Source: Siphonodentalium dalli
Lineage: Eukaryota > Mollusca > Scaphopoda > Gadilida > Siphonodentaliidae
Length of the DNA: 64,000 nt
Direction of reading: 5' to 3'
Assembly: GCA_032622095.1 (NCBI GenBank)
Contig: CP136064.1
Coordinates: forward strand, 6,813,512-6,877,511
Made by a program: the position numbers and the translations under genes. The notes below the pieces were generated by a model. It was not told where the DNA came from. It saw nothing but the letters and a program-made list of their open reading frames with translations, and made no database searches. Shown here in pieces: positions 34,670 to 44,369 of this stretch. The stretch's first letter is position 1. Each line of letters opens with the position of its first letter.

Positions 34670-34990
34670 TTTTTAACAACCTTAACCACGACAGTAAAGT
34701 CGCTATGCATAATATTTACACAAAATGGTGCCTTCACGATATTATTTATAAACACAACTCCCCCCTTATGATCCCCATACCACCACGTGAACGCGTCCTG
34801 TTGTTATAATGATTAATTTCACAATGGACACAGAAAACCTGGTACACATTTACGATAATCATACAAATTTATGAACACTCCTTAATTGTGTGGTGCCAAT
34901 TACGCACATCTCAAGGAATAACGCTCTTTAAAGGAGCTACACTAACCTAAGGGAGTGGCCAAAACTCGGAGTCATTTCACTAAAATTAAT
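34670..34990 (+). repeat. 320-bp dispersed repeat, direct partner of 42450-42800
   Basis: Shares ACGACAGTAAAGTCG, TTCACGATATTATTTATAAA, ATTACGATA-type and ATGGACACTCCTTAAT words, AACGCTCTTTAAA and TTGGAAT.ATTATA in the same order as the second copy. Diverged by substitutions and small indels. Non-coding. Confidence 0.75.
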
Positions 34991-35570
34991 CTTGGAATTA
35001 TTATAGCAACCACCCCAGTGGGTGTTTATACCTAAATGCGTGTGAATTATGACGTCATATAATTTTTCTATATTTCTATACCAAGAGCGAAAATAGCGTG
35101 TATGCTTTTTGTAAATTTCACACGTGACTTCCGGGAGGTTACTGCGCAGACTCCAGCAGAAACTGATCGAAGAATTACGTTTTCTTCACTTCAACTTCAA
35201 CACAATCGACTGTTGGTAACGGTACTGAGTTAGGAGAGCAGCGTGCTCCGAAGACAACCGCGACGGAGGAATTTACATACAAGTACAACAACAACGATTG
35301 CCGATGATCACTTTTTAATTGTCCTCACTGAGTCATTCAGAGACTCAATCAAATAATAGATTAATCGAGGATTAATCACAGCCTTTCTAGTCTGATAACA
35401 TGGCATTCGGTAAAATATTACCGTGGCACAGTTTGTGATTAGCCATCTCGATTGTAAACAAATCTTCTACTCGAAATTTGTAAATTAAAAAAAAAAATCC
35501 AATTTAAATGTGCATGTGCGATAATCAATATCATCCATGACCCAACCCGGACACACATACCAAATCGCAT
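34991..35570. other. Intergenic, possible promoter-like patch
   Basis: 35120-35300 is less AT-rich and holds CACGTGACTTCCGGGAGG and CTGCGCAGACTCC words. An ATG at 35400 opens only a 12-codon frame; GTAAAA follows ten bases after it. I cannot support a gene. Confidence 0.25.
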
Positions 35571-35942
35571 TCACATCCACTGAGAAACAACGAAGAAGCT
35601 AGACATTACACTTTTATTTAGAGCCGGCATCGGCGTCGACAAACACTTTATATACACCGATTTCTCCACTACAAGGTCAAGGCCCCACATGGCACGAAAT
35701 TGAAAAATCAACGAGTGATTGATCTGTGTTTCATGTAATTTGCAACAATGAATGTTGTTTTGAGGATTGTATGGATTATTGTGTACCACAGATACACGAA
35801 GACTAGGCAATTCAATGTTAGGTGTATTCAATTTCATGACATCATGTGTAAACTGTGTTTGTGACATGATTATTGCACTTTTACTTTCGACAGGAGCTTG
35901 GAGGCATTGTTGAATTTGTTCTCTAATCATCAAAGGTTGCAC
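35571..35942 (-). CDS. Open frame of 123 codons, unrecognised
   Basis: Begins MQPLMIREQIQQCLQAPVES and contains RAMWGLDLVVEKSVYIKCL near the C-terminus. The composition is mixed (not low complexity) and no repeat is visible in it, so it could be an exon or a decayed mobile-element gene. No domain recognised, no clear splice sites or promoter. Reported as hypothetical only. Confidence 0.2.
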   Translation of the reverse strand: MQPLMIREQIQQCLQAPVESKSAIIMSQTQFTHDVMKLNTPNIELPSLRVSVVHNNPYNPQNNIHCCKLHETQINHSLIFQFRAMWGLDLVVEKSVYIKCLSTPMPALNKSVMSSFFVVSQWM

Positions 35943-36031
35943 AGGTATTTGCTTATCATTAATTTAATCATTTGATTTAGGACTGAAAAAGAATTGTTTC
36001 TGTTTTCAAATTGAAAAGATCAATCGTACTG

Positions 36032-36414
36032 CCCTGCTGGACAAAACAAGTGTCCATTGGCACCGCGGTGTGTTTGGCGTTCGGCGGCGGTGTCAGAGTT
36101 TGTAACTGCAGTTGAGCACCGCGGCCAAGCGGCAAGTACACCATGGCCGACCGTCAAGTACACATGTACACCATGGCCGAAAAGTAACTACAATGGGGCC
36201 GAATGGCATGTACACCGTGGTTAGATTTCTGGTTTATATTGTCTTTTTTCAGTTTAATGAATGCACACAGCGGCAACTACACCATGGTCGAATGGCAAAT
36301 ACACCGCGGCCCAACTGTAGTTAGCTGGTGGAGCCGCTGTGCAGTTGCATTTCAGCCGCAGTGGCAATGCTAAGCGCACCGTGGTTAAGTGGACACTTGT
36401 TTTGCCGAGCAGGG
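36032..36414. mobile_element. TA-flanked MITE, CCCTGCTGGACAAAACAAG family, copy 1
   Basis: Left end CCCTGCTGGACAAAACAAGT and right end ACTTGTTTTGCCGAGCAGGG are inverted, and GTGTCCA/GGACAC extends the TIR. The interior repeats CAAGTACACCATGGCCGA-type words. TA follows on the right; the left base pair is TG, a probable point change. Same family as 39567-39963. Confidence 0.85.
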
Positions 36415-37572
36415 TAGTACATGTGTATTCAGTTCAAATTCATACAGATATCTTTCAGACTTTTATGTTTACAAAATGTAGGCGCGCATAGTCCCGCTCG
36501 CTGGGTTTTGGCCAGCCGCGCGGTTTCTATCAAGATAAAATAAACAGCGGAAATACATTCATAAATGTTGCGTAAATTGAATTAATTTACTCACGATGGA
36601 TGTCCATTGAAACTCTTTGATGGTTTAACACTGCTTAATCCACTATCCATTAGCACAAGTGAATGTTACACACTGTGTTTTCATATTGTACATGCTCCTA
36701 CCCCGGTATATTAATTGTAATTCATAATTATTAATAAGGAATTAATTTAATACTCCGATTCAATGCTGACGAAATAAATACGGTAACATCTCCCGGCCAC
36801 GTGGTCTCGCTTTGATTTTCCAGGAATTTATGTGACGTTATAAGCCATACATAGAAATCGTTCAAATGTATTTTTAGCTTCGAATCATTCAGTCTCAGAC
36901 AGATAGTGCATTTGACACTTCACATCGTGTGACGTCAAAAAACTTAAACTGCCAATCATCGTGGCACGAGGGATCACCTTTTGATGAATGCCGACAATGA
37001 ATGTTGGTTTTGGAGAATTCATTTGATATTTTGCTACAACATTCAAGCTGTTTCTTTATTCTTGTACGCTCTCCGTATTTGGCTAGGCGCGCAATTGATC
37101 GCTCACTGGTTTTCAATTTTAGCCGCGCGATGGTGCGCAAGAGCGATCGCGCGCAAGAGCGATCGCGCGCCTCAAAAATTAAAGTCTGATCTTTCTGTTG
37201 ATTCCAACGTTAACACTATTACTTAATATTTTTACCACTTTAGAGGGCGTTCTTTATTAGATGAACATTATTTTACCCACACGTCATGATTCCATGATTT
37301 TAAGGTGAAGTTGAACAGAAGCGAGCGCTAAGCTTTGTTTTCATTAAAGCATGCTCACACCAGGACGGTGTGGTAATAATAGTAATAGCATGATTTTGTC
37401 GGGCACCTTGGTTTCTTTACAGCCCTCCAGGAATGATTAACTCCGTCTCGGGTCTATAAATAGGCCCTCGGGCTGTTAATCATTCCTGTCGGGTCCAGGT
37501 GCTACCACGGCCGAGTACTAGTAACTTTATAACCCTGTGGCGACTGCAGTAGCGTTCTTTAATGTGCACACA
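36415..37572. other. Intergenic with short hairpins
   Basis: A GCGCAAGAGCGATCGC word is tandemly duplicated at about 37134-37170. CAGGAATGATTAAC (about 37428-37441) and GTTAATCATTCCTG (about 37475-37488) form a hairpin around a loop with TATAAATA. GAGGGCGTTCTTTATTAG occurs at about 37243-37260. No gene supported. Confidence 0.45.
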
Positions 37573-38272
37573 CCAAGGCGGAATACAGGAGAAGTCGGCC
37601 CCGCTACGAAGTCGGCCCCAGAGAAGTCGGCCCCGTACGAAGTCGGCCCAGCTATTAACATCAGTTAGTGACATGTTTACTCAATTGAGTAACATACATG
37701 TACATGTATATCAGGTGTCACGGAAACCTTGTTCAACACTACATTGTATATGACTTAGTGTTGATCTTTATCGGCGTTTCGCTGACTGCTTCCATGTGGA
37801 AATCCCTCTGGCGCGACGCCCATTATAATTATGACAGGACATTGTTTAGGTCTATAGATTAATTGGCTGACTAAGTTTGAAGGTTCGTATCTGGTCTAAT
37901 ACCATGTCTTGTATATATGGCTATTTTTCCGGTACAGATTTAAATTTCCGTTTAACGAACCCTATCGACATATCTGCGTAAAGCCATGACAGTGCGCGAT
38001 AAGAAAATGGATTGCCAGGAGGTGATATAATCCTCCTTGACACCATGTGACCAAAACATGGTCACATAAAATGGAATGCTACGAGGTGATGTAATCCCTT
38101 ATGACACCGTGTGGCGAAATGTCGGTCTCATCTTATTGTGCCACAGGCATTAACAAGCAGTAAAATAATAATGGGGCCGACTTTTCTTGACCAATCTTTA
38201 ATTTACCCGGGCCGACTTCTCTTGTGGCCGACCTTGTTTTGGGCTGACTTCTCCAGATACCCCGAGGCATGT
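37573..38272. mobile_element. TIR element with GGAGAAGTCGGCCC ends
   Basis: Left end GGAATACAGGAGAAGTCGGC and right end GGGCTGACTTCTCCAGATAC are imperfect inverted repeats. AAGTCGGCCC is repeated four times in the left 75 bp, and GGCCGACTT-type words three times in the right 100 bp. The interior contains a duplicated GAGGTGAT.TAATCC segment (about 38020-38100). No transposase. Confidence 0.6.
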
Positions 38273-38463
38273 ACACAGGTTAGCCATTAATGTCTGCACC
38301 CCCAATCAGACAGCATACTGCAGAACAACAAAATACCTGGATAGATGTTGTAATGGGGGAAGTCGGTATTTTTGCATTCGGATCTTTATTCAGTGATCTC
38401 AAATGAGACTTTTCAGCTTTACAAACTTGGTATCTGACCGAGTTCTGATTTTTGTCAGAATAC

Positions 38464-38542
38464 CCTGACCAGGTTGCGATCCCTGGCCCGCTACCACGAG
38501 AGACCAGTACACTACAGTACCTCTCGGCTATCGACTTCCCTA
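38464..38542 (-). ncRNA. tRNA-like fragment (pseudogene or SINE head)
   Basis: On the minus strand AGTCGATAGCCGAGAGGTAC contains an A-box-like TAGCCGAGAGG, and downstream CCAGGGATCGCAACCTGG resembles a T arm with a degraded B box. Length about 79 bases. Stems are only partly preserved, so I read it as a tRNA-derived repeat rather than a working tRNA gene. Confidence 0.35.
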
Positions 38543-38943
38543 GATTTAAGTAATTGACCCCTCTATAGTGGTGTCACCCCATGTAATACTGCTGTATTAT
38601 ATAAGAAATGAACGGCGGGTTCAATGTGGTCATCGGATTTTTACCGCAAGAAAAATTCAGCAAACTGCATGAACCCCGAAGTAGTAAAGCCAAAAAAATA
38701 TATACCTGTGTTTCCGGTGACCCGCCCACCCCTATTTCGGAGCTCCTGAGGGTTTTCATTTTATTCATTTTGCAAAATTCCAACGCATCCCGTTTTATTA
38801 GCTCAACTTACAACTTTGTAAGTTTGAGCTATTGCCATGGGTTGGCGTCCGTCATCCGTGTGTCTGTGTGTCCGTCAACAATTTACTTTGTCGCGGGATA
38901 CAGGTTGTGCCTTTAGTCTGATCTCTTTGAAATTTGTCATGAA

Positions 38944-39540
38944 CAGGGTCCGCGCTGGAACGAAATTTACATTTGCCAAATAATTTGCCAAATGAAAATA
39001 TTTTTTGCCAAATTCTTTTAGAATTTGCCAAATATTATTCCCAATAGCATCATTTTCTGCAACCTTGACTGAGTCTTATGTTTCGACACTCACTGTTTGA
39101 TATCGATAAAAAAGCAGTTAGTTAATGATTATGATCTCATCTATTACGGTTTATCATACAACAATAAACCGATTACCGAACAATACAATAGTAGAAGCGT
39201 TGCTTGATCAAAAGCGAACATCATATGAAGATTAGCTATGTAAGCACCACCATCACACTAAATAGAGGTAATCCCTCCACCCGTCGATACTAATGATATC
39301 AGATTAACTGCATCTTAATGGAGGTGTTAACTTTTGCGAAACCATATAAAACACAACTAATATAATTCCATTGTAATAATTTCCGAAAATGAATAGTATT
39401 GATTGACCGATATTTTTTAACTTCATTAATAAGGAATTAAAAAGTGACTTGCCAAAACTTTTGCCAAATGAAAATATTTTTTGCCAACTGTGAATTATTT
39501 TTGCCATTGGCAAATTTGGCAAGTGGCAGAGCGAACCCTG
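38944..39540. mobile_element. hAT-like MITE with 8-bp duplication
   Basis: Ends CAGGGTCCGCGCTGG and AGAGCGAACCCTG are inverted. A perfect 8-bp duplication GTCATGAA flanks it at 38936-38943 and 39541-39548. CAGGG ends with an 8-bp duplication are the signature of hAT-type elements. The interior repeats TTTGCCAAAT words near both ends. No transposase. It interrupts one unit of the host tandem repeat, which resumes in register after the duplication. Confidence 0.9.
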
Positions 39541-39566
39541 GTCATGAATGTTGACATTGACATGTA

Positions 39567-39963
39567 CCCTGCTGGACAAAACAAGTGTCCATTGGCACCA
39601 CGGTGTATTTGCCATTCGGGTGCAGTGTCAGAGTTTGTAACTGCAGTTGAGCGCCGCGGCCGAGCGGCAAGTACATGTACACCGCGGCCGAACGACAAGT
39701 ACACATGTACACCATGGCCAAAAAGCAACTACAACGGGGCCGAATGGTATGTACACCGTGGTTAGATTTCTGGTTTGTATTGTCTTTTTTCAGTTTGATG
39801 AATGTACACAGTGGCAACTACATTTGTACACCATGGCCGAATGGCAAATAAACCAATGCCCAACTGTAGTTAGCCAGTGGAGCCGCGGTGTAGTTGCATT
39901 TCGGCCGCGGTGGCAATGCTAAGCGCACCGTGGTTAAGTGGACACTTGTTTTTCCCAGCAGGG
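39567..39963. mobile_element. TA-flanked MITE, CCCTGCTGGACAAAACAAG family, copy 2
   Basis: Ends CCCTGCTGGACAAAACAAGT and ACTTGTTTTTCCCAGCAGGG form the TIR, with TA on both sides (39565-39566 and 39964-39965). The host sequence GACATG|TA|GATGGG is restored if the element and one TA are removed, as judged from neighbouring repeat units. The TA duplication suggests a Tc1/mariner-type or related transposase. Non-coding; frames through it are fortuitous. Confidence 0.9.
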
Positions 39964-41339
39964 TAGATGGGAACGAATCATTTTGGGGTCTTTCGATCGA
40001 AAAACATCTTGGCGGCCATCTTGGATTTCAAGGTTGTGCCTTTAGTCTGATCTTCATGAAATTTGTCATGGATGTTAATATTGACATGTAGATGGGAACG
40101 AGTCATTTTTGGGTTGTTCGGCCAAAAAAACATGGCCGCCAGCAGCCATCTTGGATGTTACTCTTTGCATGACTAAATCCTTTGGTGCGGGCTACAGGTC
40201 GTAGCTTTGGTCGGAACTTCATGAAATTTGTCATGGATGTTAACAATGACATGTAGATGGGAAACGAGTTATTTTGGGGTCGTTCAGCCGAAAAACATGG
40301 CCGCCAGCAGCCATCTTGGATTTTACTCTTTGCATGACTAAATCCATTGGCACAGGCTACAGGTCGTACCTTTGATCAGATCATTATGAGATTTGTAAAG
40401 GCTGTAGATGGGAACAGTTCATTTTGGGGTAGTTCGGAAAAAAACATGGCTGCCATTGGCCATTTTAGAATTTACTCTTTGCATCAATAAATCCTTTGGC
40501 ACACCATAATCACCACATCCCTGATCCGATCATTATGAAACCTGTCATGAATGTTGATATTGCCATGTACATCTAGTCTTACTTAGACATTTCAATTAGC
40601 ACCTTTCCTATTACTCCATTTACTGTCAACCATTAAATCATTCCCCTACTAAGTTGAGCTACAGTGTCATTGACACTTTCATTACATTTGTCATGGATGT
40701 TAATATTGACATGTAGATGGGAAACGAGTAATTTTGGGGTTGTTCGGCCAAAAACATGGCCGCCAGCAGCCATCTTGGATTATACTCTTTGCATGACTAA
40801 ATTCTTTGTCAAGGGCTACAAGTCGAATCTTTGGTCCAATCATCATAAGATTTGTCATGGATGTTAACAATTACATGTAGATGGGAAAAGATTCATTTTA
40901 AATTCAACCAAAAAACCAGCCATCTTGTATTTTACTCTTTACACAACTAAATCCTTTGACACGGGCTACATGTCGTATCTTTTGTCGGATCATCATGAAA
41001 TTTGTGAGGGATGTTAACAATGACATGTAAATAGGAAGGAGTCTTTTTTGGGTCATTTGCCAAAAAACATGGCTGTCGTGGCCATCTTTGATTTTAATCT
41101 TTGCATAACTAGGCCTTTCAACTTTCCACATTCCTAATCGCTCCATTAACTGTAACACATGAAATTATTCCCTTTCCACGTTAGCTACAGTGCCATTGAC
41201 ACTTTGATAATTACATTTCAGTCAATTCACATTTTCAGCTGCATATACATGTATATGTAAACCAATTTCATCATTAAAGAAATTGCAAATTCATCGTTGA
41301 TTCCATCATCTCAATATTTCATTAAAGTGAGACTTTATG

Positions 41340-41745
41340 TTCACACATTGATTCATTCAGGCAACATTTTCTCCATTTCTACACTGTTCATTGCATTGAT
41401 CGTCTTCAATGGGGATAATCTATAATTCTATATGTATATCATCGTTAACTATTAAAGTGACATTTCTCTTCCACCCAATCGATATTGCATTAAAATGACG
41501 CTTCATATTCATTACACTTCATTCAATAATTTCTGTTTCTACATCACTTATTGCATTGATTGCCTTCAGGTAAGCTAAGCTATGTCCGACTCAAATATTA
41601 AAGTGACGCATCATATTCACTACACTTCATTCAATAATGTCTTTTTCTACATAGTTTACATGTATTGCATTGATTGCCTGCAGCTAAGGTAATCTATGTC
41701 CGACTCAAATAATACAAATATTAAAGGCATTCCATTTCCATCCAT
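41340..41745 (+). repeat. Degenerate tandem repeat, unit about 120 bp
   Basis: CACTTCATTCAATAAT, TTTCTACAT, TATTGCATTGATTGCCT and TATGTCCGACTCAAAT recur in order about three times, with ATTAAAGTGAC between them. No reading frame. Confidence 0.65.
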
Positions 41746-41793
41746 TAATTCTAAGGAAACTTCTGCTGTGATATATATATGTATATATGCATA

Positions 41794-42329
41794 CAGGGTA
41801 CTACATGTGCTACACCACTCGGATAAATGTCTGTCATCACACTAAAATACCATGTTATAACTTGAATTGATATATTCGTAATCGTATATAGTCACCAATA
41901 GCTGGGTTACTACCGTAGTACCTGACATTGCCCATCTAGCGAACTATTCAAACCCAACAGGCCTGGTTGATTTCGCTGTGGGATGATGGTTCACTTCCAT
42001 CCTCAAGCTAATTATGCCATTTCATGGCATAATTTTGTTCTGACGTGCAGGGGTAGATATGCTTGAGACCCCACCACAGTTCAATTCATACCAGGTTCTC
42101 AGCTATTATTATCTTATGTTCGAACTTTACTCATGTTTGGACTGATCATAACCATGATTTTAATGCTGGGTTTGAATAGTTCACTATATGGGCAATGTCC
42201 GTTACTACGGTGACAACCCGGCTATTGGTGACTATATACGATTACGAATATATCAATCCAAGTTCTAGCATGGTATTTGTGTGACGACACAGACATTTCT
42301 CCGAGTGGTGTATTACATGAAGTACCCTG
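41794..42329. mobile_element. Fold-back element with 160-bp TIRs, TA-flanked
   Basis: Left arm about 41794-41960 and right arm about 42169-42329 are inverted copies: CAGGGTACT against AGTACCCTG, ATATATTCGTAATCGTATAT against its complement, and GGGCAATGTC. TA lies on each side (41792-41793 and 42330-42331). The interior has a short inverted repeat CATTTCATGGCATAAT..ATTATGCC near 42010-42035. No coding capacity. Confidence 0.85.
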
Positions 42330-42449
42330 TACGGAACATCCTATAATTATTGTAACATTGAACTTAATGATCAACTTGGTGGTTGCTCCATTACGTGTCA
42401 CGTACGATCATATTATAATATACACATCCCAACAGTACAGTTGATCGCA

Positions 42450-42800
42450 ACCTTAATCACGACAGTAAAGTCGTGATGCATAACATTTACACAAAATAAA
42501 TTTTTACACAAAATGAAGTTTTCACGATATTATTTATAAATTGAACTTCCCGCTTATGATTTCCGTACCATCACGCGTGAACGCGCCTCGTTGGTGTAAT
42601 AGTTAATTTCGCGATGTACATAGCCATTTTGGTACCCAATTACGATATATTTTTACAAATTTATGGACACTCCTTAATGGGTTGGTTCAATCATGCACAT
42701 GCTCAAGTAAAAACGCTCTTTAAAAAGAGCTTAAACTAACTTAAGGTAATGGCCGCAACTCGGAATCATAATTCACCCAAATTATTCTTGGAATAATTAT
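42450..42800 (+). repeat. Dispersed repeat, direct partner of 34670-34990
   Basis: Same ordered landmarks as the earlier copy, with an extra duplicated TTTACACAAAAT near 42485-42515. The flanking word AACAGTACAGTTGAT occurs on both sides (about 42429 and 42817), which may mark a long target duplication of the sequence CATCCCAACAGTACAGTTGA. Confidence 0.7.
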
Positions 42801-42913
42801 ATAATATCCACATCCCAACAGTACAGTTGATTATATAATACGAATTTATTTTGTTATGGGCGACACACGTTCAATATGTATCCCTTTAAATGGTCTTACA
42901 CGCACCTGACGTG

Positions 42914-42921
42914 TGACGTCA
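42914..42921. promoter_or_regulatory. CRE-like TGACGTCA site
   Basis: Perfect 8-bp TGACGTCA in a short CG-richer patch (42890-42985) that also holds ATACGTCACACC and ATGACGTTTTTC. It is the consensus for CREB/ATF-type factors, but no transcription unit starts here that I can support. Confidence 0.25.
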
Positions 42922-43105
42922 CGGGCGGATATACGTCACACCGGAGCTCGTGAATCATGACGTTTTTCATAACGTCTGCGCTTCATACTGGCAGGAATTA
43001 GGCCCGGGTAGGCTGTGCATTTTAGGCTCCTTCGCGAATAGAGAATATGTGTTCTTAAATCATTCGCATGTACTGACGAACGGGAAAACTACATGGAGGT
43101 TAATA

Positions 43106-43268
43106 CATAGATAGAACGACACAAGTGTGTGAACTGGTTAACGTTATTGCACGAGTTTGTTGTGACGCGATGGTAAAACGAGAACCGGAGGTTCGAGTTT
43201 TACCTCGCGGGACGACAAACGAGTGCAATAACATTAACATGTTCACAACACTGTGTTGTTCTATGTTT
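43106..43268. repeat. Fold-back inverted repeat, arms about 80 bp
   Basis: The left arm ACATAGATAGAACGACACAA..GTTATTGCACGAGTTTGTTG pairs with the right arm CAAACGAGTGCAATAACATT..AACACTGTGTTGTTCTATGT. The centre is at GAACCGGAGGTTC (about 43181-43193). Mismatches are scattered. No coding sequence. Confidence 0.8.
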
Positions 43269-43740
43269 ATTGCACACTTTGAAGATAGTGGATTTTAATA
43301 TAATAACATTTACGTTGATATTTTTCATTTAATTGAACAAACGCTTACTTAATGTAGGCTAAACTTCATAATTTAGTGAAGAAATTTTCTGTTAAAGTTG
43401 ACGTAATCGGTTTGTATTGTTCTAGAACAATACACAATCTTTTATTGAACGTTTGAATTCATCTGTATTTTGCTGTATTCCGCACAAATAAGCCAGTTGG
43501 TGTGCAATAAATGTGTTTATTTTCTGATTACAGGTAAACTAATGTTAATTTATACTACGTTTTGTTTTTGGTTTGGGTTTTACCGTACAAAACACGGTTT
43601 TTACTTTGCGAAATTTTGTGGTTAGACCACCTATAAACTAACAACACAGTTTATAACTATATTATGTGTTCGGACATGAATACCGTCGCGATTTTACAGT
43701 GCACTGTTACCATCGCGCGTGATAAAATACCTTTGGCAGT

Positions 43741-44118
43741 TCATACTACTTCGATATTGGAGGAATCAGCAGGCATTTTTCTGGCTTTCAGAGTACAGGC
43801 CAAGGACTTGGTCTGTACGGGGGAACTGGTCTGTCCATAGGGTCGTGCACTTATACTCCCGAAACCACATATGAAATAACAGATTCCTTTATATTTGTTA
43901 TAGACCAGAAGTGTATCTGATGAGCTGCTGTGGCCAAACATTTTTTTATAGGACCAACTTTCGGTACAAAAATATGATTTCTGAACGGACTTAGTAAACA
44001 TTTTCCAAACAATTGATTCCTTCTGTGTTATCAAGCTAGTACGGTAAGTAAAAAAATAAACACTCAAAAAATAAACACTCAAATACAGTAAATATGATAT
44101 GTTTACATAGCTCCACAT
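43741..44118 (-). CDS. Open frame of 125 codons, possible exon, unrecognised
   Basis: The N-terminal third is hydrophobic and low complexity with a duplicated LSVYF. After a possible acceptor (ATAACACAG) the sequence from KESIVWKMFTKSVQK to the C-terminal ADSSNIEVV has mixed, coding-like composition with five cysteines. No domain recognised, no supported neighbours. It could be a 3' exon, a decayed mobile-element gene or chance. Confidence 0.2.
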   Translation of the reverse strand: MWSYVNISYLLYLSVYFLSVYFFTYRTSLITQKESIVWKMFTKSVQKSYFCTESWSYKKMFGHSSSSDTLLVYNKYKGICYFICGFGSISARPYGQTSSPVQTKSLACTLKARKMPADSSNIEVV

Positions 44119-44369
44119 ATCAACACCACTTTAGAAACAGGATCCGTTAACCAACAAACCATTTAACTTATGGATGGTTGATTGTATACCTGTATGTGGG
44201 ATGGCCCACATTATTGTCTGCTATCACGATAACAAATTGTATGCATGGGAACTTTGAACACAATTCCAGCCGATGTACCATATATATACATAACTGTTAT
44301 ATACTCTACATAAAGAGCGTTCACCATGTCATATGTATAGGTTTGTAATTTAATTACTTACTAACAACA

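Larger units (their letters stand above)
38805..41150 (+). repeat. Tandem array, unit about 160 bp (TTTGTCATGGATGTTAA..GCCATCTTGGA), broken by two MITEs
   Basis: About eight diverged units, each with ATGAAATTTGTCATGGATGT, TGACATGTAGATGGGAA, CATTTTGGGGT, AACATGGCCGCC and CAGCCATCTTGGAT, at about 40000-41110. The first unit is interrupted by the elements at 38944-39540 and 39567-39963. It starts after TTTGAGCTATTGCCATGGGT and reiterated TCCGTC/TGTGTG words. Part of the same sequence is carried inside the 542-bp element (14755-15295 and 53466-54007). Non-coding. Confidence 0.8.

Noticed and set aside
38464-38542. Functional serine/leucine-type tRNA
   Set aside because: A-box-like and T-arm-like parts are present, but stems are broken and the B box is degraded; kept only as a low-confidence fragment.
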